Positions 21,845-60,162 of a stretch of DNA of 64,000 nucleotides are shown piece by piece. Origin of the DNA: Strigops habroptila. Taxonomy: Eukaryota; Chordata; Aves; Psittaciformes; Psittacidae. Location of the stretch: assembly GCF_004027225.2 (NCBI RefSeq), contig NC_044289.2, positions 3,027,761 to 3,091,760 of the forward strand. The letters run 5' to 3'. Made by a program: the position numbers and the translations under genes. The notes beneath the pieces were generated by a model that was given only the letters and a program-made list of their open reading frames with translations, made no database searches and was not told the origin of the DNA. Position 1 is the first letter of the stretch. Each line of letters opens with the position of its first letter.

Positions 21845-24267
21845 GCTGTATACATACACATATATTACCCTAGAGCATGACAGCTGAGGAGGGTGCCAGC
21901 TCACACATGTGCTGTGCTCACACATGTGCTGCTCATGCCCTCACCCTGTGGCAGCAAGAGAGAGACCCAGGCAGGGGCACCCACAGCCGGAGGCATTAAG
22001 AGGAGGGTGCAAAGGCAGCCCCTGACCCTGGGACATGCCTGCCCATGGTGGAGAGATTTCTCCAGCAAGCACTGGGCAATGCCTGTTGTTACACTTGTTT
22101 GCCCTCCATAGACAGTTTATTACCGGTGGCCAGGACAGGTTGGGAGATGACTGGCTCTTTATCCTATTACCAGTGCCAGGAGTTGTCCAGGTCATTGCAA
22201 GCCTCTTAGCTCTGCTCTGAGAGATCTATTGTTGAAATGAAGCTCTGTGGCTATAGCTCTTTAATACACCCACCTTGTCTCTTTCTTTTTCCTCTCTGCT
22301 GTCGCTTTGATCAGTAGCAGTGGATTCACACCTTAGTTAATACAGATCCAGGCTGTAAATCTGGAAGTGGACTGGTGATCCAGTCTTGTCTCGCTGGTAA
22401 ACTGCCCTGTGCTGGGAGCCTGCTCAGACCCCACCATGGGGCAAGTGGTTCAACCACACGCTGGTCAAGGGATGAATGTGAGGAACGAAGTCCAAGAGTT
22501 TTAATGACGATGCAGAAGGACAGAGTTTACTCAAAATAGAAGCATTTCCCCTCTCAATCCTCAGTCCTGGCAAGGTCCTGAGTCCCCCCTCCTCTCTTTG
22601 CTCTTAGAGTCTGAGAAAGGACATAAAAAGCTTGAGTTTCTAAGCACAGCATTGCAAAAAAATGGTCCATTTTCATCACAGAAAGCTGGTAAATGGTGCT
22701 GCCCTGTCCTTGGGAGTTCCCAGAACAAATGCAGCCTGCTCAGCTGGGAAAAGTCTTCTTATAGAAAACTATGACTTGCCTTTTCTTTCTCTTTCCCAAA
22801 TTCAGTCTGGAGAATGAGATATTTTCTAGTAGCCTGGGGAGGATTTGTACGTGCAGATAGCCCATAATCTCTGCTGCAACATAAGAGAGCCACAGAGCAG
22901 CTCAGAGAAGGTTACATGATAAAAGAATATGGCAGACACAGTAAGTATTTGGCATGTTACGTGCAACAAAAGATGAACAACAGCAACTGGGACATTATCT
23001 TTGTTTGCTAAAAATAGAGTCCCTCAAAGTTTAAAGAAAAGCACTTTATACTTGTAAACCTCTCTTCTGGCTGTTAAAGAGCCTTTAAAGATGGGCTTTG
23101 TGGCTTTGGGATGTCACGTTCCCTTTCCAAGGCTGCCCAGGGCTCAGACAATTGAAACTCAATACAGCATCAGCCACAGTGGGGTGCGTGGGGAGAATAA
23201 ATAGCTCTGACATGACCCTGCTTTTCTCACTCCTGGCACATGAGTTCTGCAGCAGGTACATCCCCCCTGCTGCCACGTCCCCACCGGGATGCCCGTGGCA
23301 CAGCCCAGGTCCCCCTAGCCGCGCAGGGCGGATCAGCCGGGCACCAGGGCACTGCAGAGCCACCAGCAAGCGCGCAGATCCTTTGCCCACAGCGCTGCTG
23401 AGGTATGCGCTGGCATCTGATCCACTGCAGCTGACGGGCTGGTGCAGAGCTGGGTGCGTGGCTGCCCGGCTGTGCGTCACTGAACGGCTCCTCCACCGCG
23501 CGCGGGCACACTCGCTTGCCCTGGCACCCTGTAAGGGGGGCAAACCAAATGACGCCCCAATTCTCCTTTGCTCTTCCAGCTGCAAAGAAACCAACTGAGC
23601 CAAGCCCGAGGTTTTGGCCAACCCTATGATGTCTCAGGATATTTGTGCAGTAATAGAACTCATTTTTGCAACAGAGCGGTACCAAAGCCATTATCTTGAT
23701 CGCGGGAGTGGAGGGATGATGTGATGTTCAGCACTAGCCAAATAACAGGAGAACAATAGGGCTATTTTCATGGAAGAGGATTTAGAGGGCTCCCTCGGGA
23801 GCTGAACCTCTCACTGGCCCAGCATGCACAAGAAAAACAAGACAGAGCTCTTGCACCCTGGCTTCTCTGTCAGATAAATACCAGCTTCAGGCAGGGCATG
23901 AAAGAAATCTATTGTCTCTAAGGCAGTATTTTGATGCAAAATGCTCTGGTAAGGCCAGCAACCTTAAACCCCCCACACGTGTGCCTATTGTTTGAAGTGC
24001 AGAACAATTGAAGGGTGCTCTCATGGACTAAAGATAGAAAGGCAGCTGGTGCTGTCCTTTTCCTTGTAACTGAGAATAAAACAATGCCCAAGTATTGTCT
24101 GCATTGCTGGAGCGATGACATTGGACTCTCTGCCAAGAGAGCATCTAAAAGATCAATGAAACCCGGGTTATTTATAAATGGGTAGTGTCATTTCTTCCCC
24201 AAAGTAATTTCACTTCCTTAGCTCTTCCACCAGGCCTTTCTGCACCGTGAAGTGCTGTGGAGAGAGG

Positions 24268-24276
24268 TATAAATAG
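24268..24276 (+). promoter_or_regulatory. Isolated TATA-like box
   Basis: TATAAATAG in GAGAGGTATAAATAGCACC, a strong TATA match that is also 9/10 to the MEF2 consensus. No downstream exon is evident. Confidence 0.3.
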
Positions 24277-24332
24277 CACCATGCTGCGAGAGAGGCAAAC
24301 CGGAGCTGCCGCGCTGAGCTGGCCGTGGATGC

Positions 24333-24362
24333 TGATCCCTTCTGATCCCTTCTGATCCCTTC
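24333..24362 (+). repeat. Three-copy 10-base tandem repeat
   Basis: GATCCCTTCT-type unit repeated three times, about 60 bases downstream of the TATA-like box at 24268. Confidence 0.75.
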
Positions 24363-27300
24363 TGCCATGGGAGCAGGTCCCTGCAGCAGCCCCAGCAGCA
24401 CGATGCTGGCCGTGCATGGACCCAGCAGCTCATCCCCCGGACCAGAGTCCCACCAACACCAGGACTTGCTTCCTAGCGGAGCTTTAAGGGAGGCTTATTT
24501 TACTCTCTGGCCAACACACGGCGGTAGCATGGGCTGTGTGTGTGTGTCCCCAGCTCAGCTGCTCTGCTGGGATGCTCAAGGTAACCCTTGAGGCCAAACG
24601 CATGGGACAGACTTTGCTTAGAGACAGGGACATCTTGCAGGGGAAAGCCAGAGTCTGCAAGATGACATCCCACCAGGATGTATCCAAACTAGAGACTGGA
24701 AACCTGGAATCAGACATGCGCTGCAGCTCGGAGAGAGAAAAGGCCATGTTGTCTGATGGGCCATAGTGAGGTGAGAAGGTCTCCTGTCATGACGTGAGGA
24801 CATGCAGGAATATTGCTCCCTCCTAGGTGACAGCCAGTCTTGAGAAAGGTCCAAGCCTACCAGATCCCATGAAGAACTCCCATGTCTGTTGCCACTCCAT
24901 CATGAACAATGGTCCCTTGCCATGAGATAGGCTGAGCTCAATCTAGTGAGAGGCTTGATGACCAAGCACAGCGGAGAGGACAAGCCAAGCAGTGTCTGAG
25001 CCTGGAGTGAGCAGGATGCTGGGTCATTGGGCCAGGAGAGCAGAGCCATGGCCTTCATCAAGCCAAGGAAACATTGCTAAAGCCAAGCAGGTCCCAGCCC
25101 AGTGCAGCCTCTTCCATCAGCTTATGTCCTAGACACCACCCCAGTCTAGTTTCCCATGGAGAGAAGGAGAAGGTGCATGAGGAATGGAGAGAGCAGGGGG
25201 CTGTGATGGGATCATCCCAAGGACCGATGCTCTGTGAGCAGCTATTGAAACCAGAACAGGTAGGGCACTGCAGGGACAGATCCTGCACACCAACTGGCAG
25301 AACCGCGTCCCAGCTCTGGTTCTGAGCAGGCTCTGCACCTCCCTTGCAGCCTCCAAGGCAGCTCTTGGTCATGACTCCCCATGGTTGCCCTGTGCCAGGG
25401 TCTGCCCTGGCAGCCAGCTGCAATTAGGGTGATATTAAGTATTCAAATGAACAGATTCTCTTTGCTCTCACTGTTTTGAAGTGCATTGCCAAAACCTCAA
25501 GTATCTTCACTGAAGGCTCAGACATTCCTGTAATTTCTGCTGTGTTTGCTACAACCTTCATTCCTAAACAGATGCTTTACAGTGGCAATGCCCAGAATAA
25601 AGGCCCTCAAACCTCAAAGCTGGTAAATTCAAAGTGAACAAACAAAACCTCTCCAATTGTCCCAATCTCCAGGTGACCTCACTGCCTCCATGCCCACGTG
25701 TGACCTTGCTTGCTAACTGTGGACACTCATTTCACACATCGTGTCTCTTCCAGGTACCTTCTCAATCCCGATATTCATTTTGGAGGCATCCTGCATGCAG
25801 CGCAAGCATGGTGTCTGGAGAGTCAACCTCCAGCATACCCAAGCTTCCCAAGCCTCATGCCATGGTGAGCTGCACCTCACCACTGCACCAAGGTGCTCAT
25901 GGCAGCAGCAGCATCATGCGTGTTCATGAAGGGTTCTAGAGGCAGCACTTCACCCCTGCCCAAAGGACAGTCAGCTCAGGACCAGTACTGGATGGGACAT
26001 CGAGGCATCAGAGCACTCATGCTGGGAAGTGCCCATGGAGCTGTGAGATGAGGGGATCCAGTGTTAACCCTATCCAAGCCCCACAGGAGCCACTTTGGGG
26101 TCCCCGCAGTGGCATCGCCGCTGCACCCATCTCCCGCTGGTGTGAGGGGTGCATGGTGAGCTGTGCTGCGGTGGTGGCTGCTGCCTCCCTTGCTGTGGTG
26201 GGACAGGGCTGTGGGGCTTTGGGGGTTTGCTTTGAAGGGAGCCTTGCATGGCCAGGCTGCGCCATGGGCCGCTGTGGGACTGGCAGTGCTGGCCTGTCAC
26301 CTCCGCCTGTCCCACTGTATGGAGACATTCCCGCTGGATGGAAATATGCCTGAAATAGCCCCTCTGCAGATTGTCTTTATCTAATCAGCTGCCTTCGCAC
26401 TCCCCTGCAGTGCATTTCAGGGAGCTGATAGCAGTGATATGTGAAGTGTGGAAACCTCCAGCAAACTGCTCGGCACAGAGAGTAATTCTCCTTCCTGCAC
26501 TTATCAGAGCCTGCTAATGGGAAACATTCCTCCTGGGGGTCAGGGAGCAGGCAGGGGATCTCACTGGAGAGGCTGGCTGAGCCTCTGGCACCCTCCTGCC
26601 TCTCCAGAGATGGGTTGGAGCTGATCTGACCACCAGATGCTCACTAAAGGAGCAGCTCTGCAGTATAGTGCTGCTGGTGCCCTGTCCCGCGGGGAGAGGT
26701 TTGTCCAGCCTTTGGGGTATCTCTGAGGAGCCCCATCCTCTTCCATATACCCCCTCCTCATGCCCTCTGTATCATGGAACACCAACATCAAGTACAGAGC
26801 TATGGGGGGAAGAACTGAGGTGCCTCAATGGTCAGGGCAGATGCTCCCACTGTTGAGGATGGTTGTGTAGGGCTGGTGGGACATTGGGGCAGACTGCTTT
26901 GGGCAATAGCCACCTAAAGCAAACTCCTCTTGGGCTCCTCGTTGTGCTCATGGGGTTGTGTGGGAGGTCCATAGGAGCCCTGAGGATGCCGTGGGCATGT
27001 GAGCAGGGCGCAGCTCAGGCCTTGCCAGCAATCCGAGGATGAGCTTCCTACCACCCTGAAAACCACATCACAAACACCAGCGCCAAAGGCACCCGAACCC
27101 AGCGGAACTGCGCTTCAGCAGCTGCCGGAGCAACCATTCCACATTTCCCCTTTACAGAGTTGCTTGGCCTTTGATGGACCCTGCTGGAACCTCTTCAAAG
27201 AGGGACAGAAACCAGGGCGAGCAGAAGGAACTGCCGAAGGAATCTCCGAAAATAAAACCTCTTTAAAGACAAGGCCAGGAGGGGGTGAGCGGAGCCCTGG

Positions 27301-29443
27301 CAAGAATGTGCGGGGCTGGGCCAGCTGGTGGGGCTGGGCTCATCCCACTGCTGGGTGCTGGGGGCAAAGGTGCTTGGCACCAGACACACCAGAGCCTTGG
27401 GTCCCTCCAGGCTGTGGGTGGAAACCTGACACGGAGCCCAGGGCAGAGGCAAGAGACCACCGGGGTAACCTCAAGGGACCTCTGGTCCTCCGGCGCCCCT
27501 GGCTCTTCAGGACACTGACACTGCCACCTCGGCCAGGTTGGGCACCTCCATCATGGGTTCTCATAGGGGATCTCAGCTCTGGTGTCCCCTGAATGGTGTC
27601 CCCAGGGTGATTGCAGTGTCCTCATCACGGAGTCCAATCCTGATGAGGAACTGAGCCTCTGAACTGAGCCTGGTGAGACAATGTCCACATGGGGCATGGA
27701 GATGATGTTGCTGATGTGCTCAGAGTCACCTTTTTCAGGCTACAGGCTCTCCTCCATGGGAGCATTTTAATTCAAGGGAACACTGGCACCATGCAATGCC
27801 CTTACATTGCACAGTGCAGCCAATGAAGGCAACATCCACCCATCCCTGAGCCCAGCCATCCTCTCTGACAGGTCTGCGGTCCTCCACTCCATGAACGTCC
27901 CAGGCTTCACTCCACAGCAGGGTGGGAGGGCAGAGGACCTGCCTCTTGGTGGAGGGGATGGGACTGGGAGCCCAGACTGGGGAGTAGCAGCAAACCATGC
28001 CTGTGCATTGAATGGAAGCCTGGTGGCTGCTGGGCTTCAGCAGAACCTCCCTGCAGTGCCTGGCTCAGGGTCAGGGCAGGTTCTGGGGCTGCAGAAATCT
28101 CTGTGCACGCTGGGCTGTGTGCCCAGCCTGCAGCCACATGCCCCAGGCAGCTCCTAATGTTGCTATTCTGGCCATGGCAGAGGCCACTGCACATCCAGGC
28201 TGGGCACAGCACTGTGCAGCTAATCCTTCATCACCCCGTGCCTCGGTTTCCCCTACTCTACAACCCCAAGTCACTTTGGGGTGTGAGGGGTGCTGAAAGG
28301 GGAACAGCAAAACCCTGTAGCCATGGGCCCTGGTTTTCCAGTATCACCTTGATGGGGTTATTTCTATGTCCCCAGGACATGACCACATGAGTGAGGAGCG
28401 AAGAGGTGGTTTGGCACCGAAGCCCTTTGCCCTGGGGAAGGTGTGTTCTGGTCCTGTCTTTGACAGCAGCATCTCCTGGGCTGATGCTGGCAGGAGGGAG
28501 ATGGGCTGCAATGAAGCATCCAGCCCTGCTTTGCATTTTGAATGCACCAAAGCAAAGGCAAAGAGGACCAGAGTGCTTGGTGGGCAGGCATGGGTGTCCT
28601 TCAGCAGCATGGGTAGAAACCTCACTACACTTTGATGCCAGCAAACAAAATGGCTTTTCCTTGAGCCTGTGGCATGGCCATCATCTGCCTGGCCTTACTG
28701 GGTCTTGTTCTCGTCTTGAGCAGCCCATGGTGGTGCTGCTGGATGATGATGTGTGTCACAGTTCCAGGCTGTGGCAACCACCTTGTACACAGTGTCTTTG
28801 GATGCTGCCTGGGTAAAATGGTGTGGAGAAACCAGCTGAGAGGTTCTGAATCTGGCCTAGCCATGAACCAAGCTCATGGGAGCAGGACCTGGGGGTTACT
28901 GTTGGGCAGAGCTTGTCAAAGCAGAGCTCATCCATGCAGCGAGGCAGAGCAGGGGGCTCCAGCCTGCGCTGGGGTCTGCCCACAGGCCACTGCAGCTCAG
29001 GGAGCATCAGGCCCCTCTGACAAAACTGACTTTCATGCATATAACTAGAAAAGTTGATTCTGGTGTTTGTGGTGGTTGGTGTTAAATGGGCAGTGGCCTC
29101 GGGAACAAGCCAAACCCTTTGAGAAGATGACAGTGGGGTAGCAGAGACCAAGCCCTGAGGTCCTGGGCAATCTGTCCGGGGAAAGGCTGAACTGGAGCTG
29201 AACAAGAGGTTGGGATGCTCCAGCTCGGAAAGCCAGCAGCCACACACACATCCCGCCAGACAGCAGCTCCCCTGGCAGGATGTGGGGAAGAAGCAGGGGG
29301 GAATGTTCAGGTTCGGGAGGGAATGGGGAAGCTCCCATCCCTCTGCTCCCCACCAAGCAGGCAGCAGCATGGGCAGGCTGGGAGAGCTGCACTGCCTTCC
29401 CGAGCTGGAGTCTCTGCCTTTGTACTCGCCTGACAATACAGGA

Positions 29444-29650
29444 ATAAAAATAACCAGGCTGCACTTGCAGAGAGATAAAAGCGAGGTTTGCCTTTTGTGT
29501 CTCTCTGGGCAGTGGGACAGCAGCACCAATGGAACTGTGTGGACATGACACATGGGAATTTCTGACATATCTTTTCCCACTCTGACCTTGACAGACACAA
29601 TAAAAAGGGGCTTTGCTGCACGCACTCAGCCACTCAGTCCTATCACCAAG
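29444..29650 (+). promoter_or_regulatory. MYH7B: Probable MYH7B promoter and noncoding first exon
   Basis: A TATA-type motif AATAAAAAGG lies at 29599-29608. About 25-30 bases on, a short segment ends CTATCACCAAG followed by the donor GTTAGTAAG at 29651, which would make a noncoding first exon of about 20 bases ending at 29650. Upstream, ATAAAAATAA at 29444-29453 is one base off the MEF2 consensus, and a CACTTG E-box and an AGATAA motif lie nearby. These fit a striated-muscle promoter. The 5'UTR continues in the exon opening at 30370. No transcript evidence is available here. Confidence 0.45.
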
Positions 29651-30428
29651 GTTAGTAAGAAAGAGCATGTCTGTGTTGCACGCTTGTCCTCTGCTACTAA
29701 CCCGCTTCACCTCTGCAGGGTGGATGATCCCGGAGGACAGGGGCTGACTGCGGCGGTACAGGGGAGGGTGGGACAGACCTGCACCAGGAGCACTTTTGCT
29801 AAGGGCTGTGTGCTTTGCCAAGGTGCTGGTTACTAGCAGTGGCTATGGTTGTGATCACTGCAGAGTCCCGGAGCTCCGCTGGGTGATACTGCAGTAGATG
29901 GATATTGGAAAGCACCATCGTCTCCAAGCAGCTCTCTTGGCGATCCTGTAGAAGGGGTCTTCCCAGGGATAATACCTCCAGCCTTGCTTTTATGTTCCAG
30001 CAGACCCCGGTCTTTGCAGAGGTTTTGTGCAGGGTACCAGGGCTCCAGCAGGTCTGTAGAGCTGGAATAGGCTTGAGCTGAGTTTATCAAGAAAAGGGGT
30101 GTCGTTGATGATCTCTGGTGACACCTATAATGCAAATGAGGGTTTTGACACCAAAGCGGTGCCGGGTCACCCAGCTGGGGCTGGATAGCAGCAGAAGGGA
30201 AAGTGTTTGGCAATTGCCTTGTTATTATGGTTATTATTAGCTACTATTGTTGTCGCTGTTGTCTCTCTAAAGTTAAAAGCTCCTTTGGTGATCACGTTGC
30301 TCTTGTTAATCAGCCCAGCGGTGGGCGCTTTCCCCATGCACTGACTCCCTGTCCTTTCCCTCCTTGCAGCGTTCGGGTGTCCTGCACTCTTCCTTCACTG
30401 CTGCCAGGTCTTCCTCCAGCCAGGCAAG

Positions 30429-57029
<26,601 letters not shown>

Positions 57030-57122
57030 CAGGCGCCCGGTGCCCATGCTGCCCCGCTGCCCGCTGTAGGTGAACGCTGCTGCCAGCTTTGCACTGTGTG
57101 AATAAACGTAGATCTGCCAGGA
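57030..57122 (+). other. MYH7B: MYH7B 3'UTR with polyadenylation signal
   Basis: Very short 3'UTR, about 90 bases. AATAAA lies at 57101-57106 and is followed by the T/G-rich TTGTGTCTGTC at about 57132. Sarcomeric myosins commonly have such compact 3'UTRs. Confidence 0.8.
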
Positions 57123-58344
57123 CTTGCTCCCTTGTGTCTGTCACAGGGTAACCAGGACCTTGGCCTCTGCTGCTGTGGAGGGGGCAAGCCAGGGGCTCCA
57201 GGGGTGTCCTGCACAGCCAGGCAGGAGGGAGGGACAGGACCCCCCTCGCCCAGCTCTATGCCCTGGCTTGCTCCAGGCTTGCGGTGGGGTTTGGGAGAAG
57301 AACCCTGTCCTCATCCCTCCTCACCAGCCCACTTCAGCCCTCTCAGCTGCAGGGGACTATAGCTGAGGCAGGGTAGGGGGGGTGAGGGTGTCAGGCAGAA
57401 TATGAATGAACCAGGCTGGAAAAGACCTTTAAGATCATCAAATCCAAGCGTTCCCCAGCACTGCCAAGGCCACCACTAACCCATGGCACTGAGGCCTCGG
57501 CTACGTGGTGTGTGAACACTTGCAGGGACGGTGAATCCAGCACTGCCCTGGGCAGCCTCACCAAAACCGTTACTCCCGGGGAGAACATGAAAACCCCCAA
57601 TTCCAGTCCTGCAGGGCAGAAGGAGGGGCTTCAGCTCTGCAAAGGGCCTGCAAAGAAAGACATCTCCACTCGGTTCTTTAAAATAGATTTCTTTAATAGT
57701 TTCCATTTAATATGTTAATTTGCAGTTAGTGAATTGGCATTAATCCGGGCTCCACAAACCTCAGCAAGCCATGGGGATAGCGCAGACTTCCAGAAGTACT
57801 TGTCAGGGACAGGGGGTCCCACCTCCATCCCAGAGCCCGGGCGCTCTGCCTGGCACCATGCAGGACACCTCCCCTCGCGGTGCTCTCCATAAGTATGGCA
57901 ATACAAGGATGAAAGACAGAGCTGGTCCCTCTCAAAATGAGATAGTTGAGGCATCTGGCATGGACAGATGAGCCCACAGGGACGTGACACCCAGTTATAA
58001 CATGCCTGCGACCCTCTGCATGCTCACGGCCCAACACCCAGCATGTTCCCTCCTTGGAGGAGCTGCTGGGGGTTCCTTTCCCTTCTCTGCTGATGGCCAA
58101 CTTGGTCTCCTGCACCAGCCTGAAGGCCAAGGCAAAGCCAAGCTGCCTCCAGCACATGTGGACCCCAACACCACTGTGATCACCCAAGGCCAAAGCTGGG
58201 TTCAGTTCAGCCACATGGCCAGATAGCCAAGGCCAGACACAGCTTGGTCCCTCTGTATGTTACATCAATCCAGATGTGAATGAGACTCTGGAGGTTTATA
58301 GCAGCAATCACTGGATGCACCAATAAAAGACATCCCTTCAGTTA
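57123..58344. other. Spacer between convergent MYH7B and TRPC4AP
   Basis: Contains an antisense CR1 end at 57404-57553. Around 57680-57710 there are two ATTAAA motifs on minus that could serve as a more distal TRPC4AP polyadenylation site. No exon is seen. Confidence 0.5.
57404..57553 (-). mobile_element. Older CR1 LINE end in the MYH7B-TRPC4AP spacer
   Basis: Plus strand AACCAGGCTGGAAAAGACC, then AAGATCATCAAATCCAAGC and CACTGCCCTGGGCAGCCTC: the antisense signature of a CR1 subfamily distinct from the GTGTCCCTGCC group. Diverged. Confidence 0.75.
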
Positions 58345-60162
58345 AAAGCCTTTTTAATTTGAAGCATTTATTTTAAGTGTACATCTATTACAGTTAAGAA
58401 GCAAAGATACACCAAAACCACAAGTACCCAAGAACAAAAAAAGTACAGAGGAGAAAGAAATGAGCTCAGGGGAGGGAACGGGCAGGGAGGGGGGGACCTG
58501 ATGCTGCAGCTCTGTAGTGAGGAACTCCCTGACCAAGGGGTGCAACTAGGGCAGGGTCTGCCCAAGGGCTTCAGCCCCTCAGGTGGGATACAAGGATCCC
58601 GGGAGCTCCTGCATGAATCCAGGTTAATGCACAAGCTCAGGAGCTCTGACCCCCCTGTAAGCAAAGTACCAACTGCAAGTCCAGAGCAGGACAGCGACTG
58701 CGAGGTAAGCGAGAGGAGAAGGGGGACATTGAGAGCAAGTCCTGCAGGGGGGGAGCTGGAACCCAGGCCCCAGCATGGGGACCCTCTGAGTGGGTTTCAT
58801 TCTGCTGGCACTGATGAGAGACAAAATGCTTCAATCCTGGGACATCCTTTCCCCCGTCCCTCGCTGGAGCCGGGACAGAGCTGAAGCCAAGTCATCTCAT
58901 CAAATAACTTAAGAAAACTTAAGAAGTGTCTTAAAGAACACAGGTTTCCTTTAGCTGGAGCTGCAAGACACAGTTTTTGACTCAAATGTGGTAGCTCAGG
59001 ACTTCAGGCTGTTATTTCATTCCTGGGAATGTGACTGCCTTGGAGCAACACTATTACTGTTGGTGAGCAGGCAGGGCAGGTGCAGGTTTGGCCATAAGGA
59101 CTGCCAAATACCAATTCCCCCTTTCCCAACGTATCCCACAAAGTTCCTTTCAACCAGGAGCGTTTATTCCCAGCATTTAACACCTTCTGATTAAAACAGA
59201 TCCAAGGAAAACAACTGACATCTCCAGCAAATATTGCACTTCAAGATTAGTGTGTGGGTTGAGCTTAAGGACTGAAAGCAGACTGACATAAGACTTCAGG
59301 CATAGCAGGTCAGCATCAAGAGCAGTGGTCCTGGAAAGGATTTTAAAACCAGATTAGTTCCCCAAGAAGGGACAAGCTGCAAGTTTACCAAAATTAGTAC
59401 ATTTTAATGCTCTCTGAAAGAGCTAACCCCTGTTGCAACTGCCCCATTGCTGAGCTGTCTCTGTTCTGCACAGCGTTGTAACACACCTTCAGGCAGGAAG
59501 GGGAAGACAGCAGGAGCAGAGGTTCTCTCCTAACGCACAGATTTAGTACCAAATGATCCAAAAGTAGATGGTAAAGAGGTGACTGGAGCTGGGGCTCTCA
59601 GGAATTAAAAGCACACACGCACGCACGCACACACACTTTCACACTCTAACCAACCCTGAACCCCTGATTCCAAACCCCAACAGAAGAGTTGCACCCAAGG
59701 GAGCCCTCGTGGTGGCTCCGCGGGTGGCTGGTGTGTGGGTCCCGGTCACACTGACTCCTTGGACCTCACATCTGCAGGGCAATTCTGTGCTTTTTGGACT
59801 TGGTCATTCTGGAAGAGCCACAACTCAACTGGCACATACAGAGCACCCTCATGGGTCCGCAAAGAACAATCTCTGACCAGCCACGCTGGGCTGGGAAGAG
59901 AGAAAAGAAAGAGGCTGGTTTTTGCAGGTAATGGTTTTTATCCCGGAACAGCTGGAAGATACATCCCTGAATGTGTTGCCCAGAGAGCTCTCAGTGTCTC
60001 ATCTGTTAGAGATCAGAGACGGGGATGGGGAGGGGCTGGGGTTGGGACAATGCTCCACGGTTCCAAGCGGTGCACACACACACACTCCACAGCATATCCC
60101 TGAAAATCCATGGGCTGTGAGGGACCCTCCAAGTGCTGTCCATCAGAAGCCAGAGTGAAGAG
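58345..60162 (-). other. TRPC4AP: TRPC4AP 3' untranslated region (extent inferred)
   Basis: Sequence after the TAA at 60163-60165 on minus. AATAAA read on minus occurs at 59163-59168 and 58367-58372, which would give 3'UTRs of about 1.0 or 1.8 kb. A (CA)n-type run lies at 59612-59640. No CR1 inside. Confidence 0.55.
59612..59640. repeat. CA/CG dinucleotide microsatellite
   Basis: Alternating CACACACGCACGCACGCACA-type run within the TRPC4AP 3'UTR. A shorter CA run is at about 60069. Confidence 0.85.

Larger units (their letters stand above)
21845..29590. other. Gene-free region upstream of MYH7B
   Basis: About 7.7 kb with no exon I can support. It holds a CpG-rich patch (23250-23540), a consensus MEF2 site with E-box near 22984-23017, an isolated TATA-like box at 24268, a three-copy 10-base repeat at 24333-24362, and a GATA/E-box/MCAT motif cluster at 26375-26531. 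Open frames of 166-289 codons here lack splice structure and family resemblance. Confidence 0.5.

Noticed and set aside
26999-27592. 197-codon plus-strand open frame between GSS and MYH7B
   Set aside because: No recognisable protein, no promoter or splice context, low-complexity GC-driven composition. Would need coding-conservation evidence.
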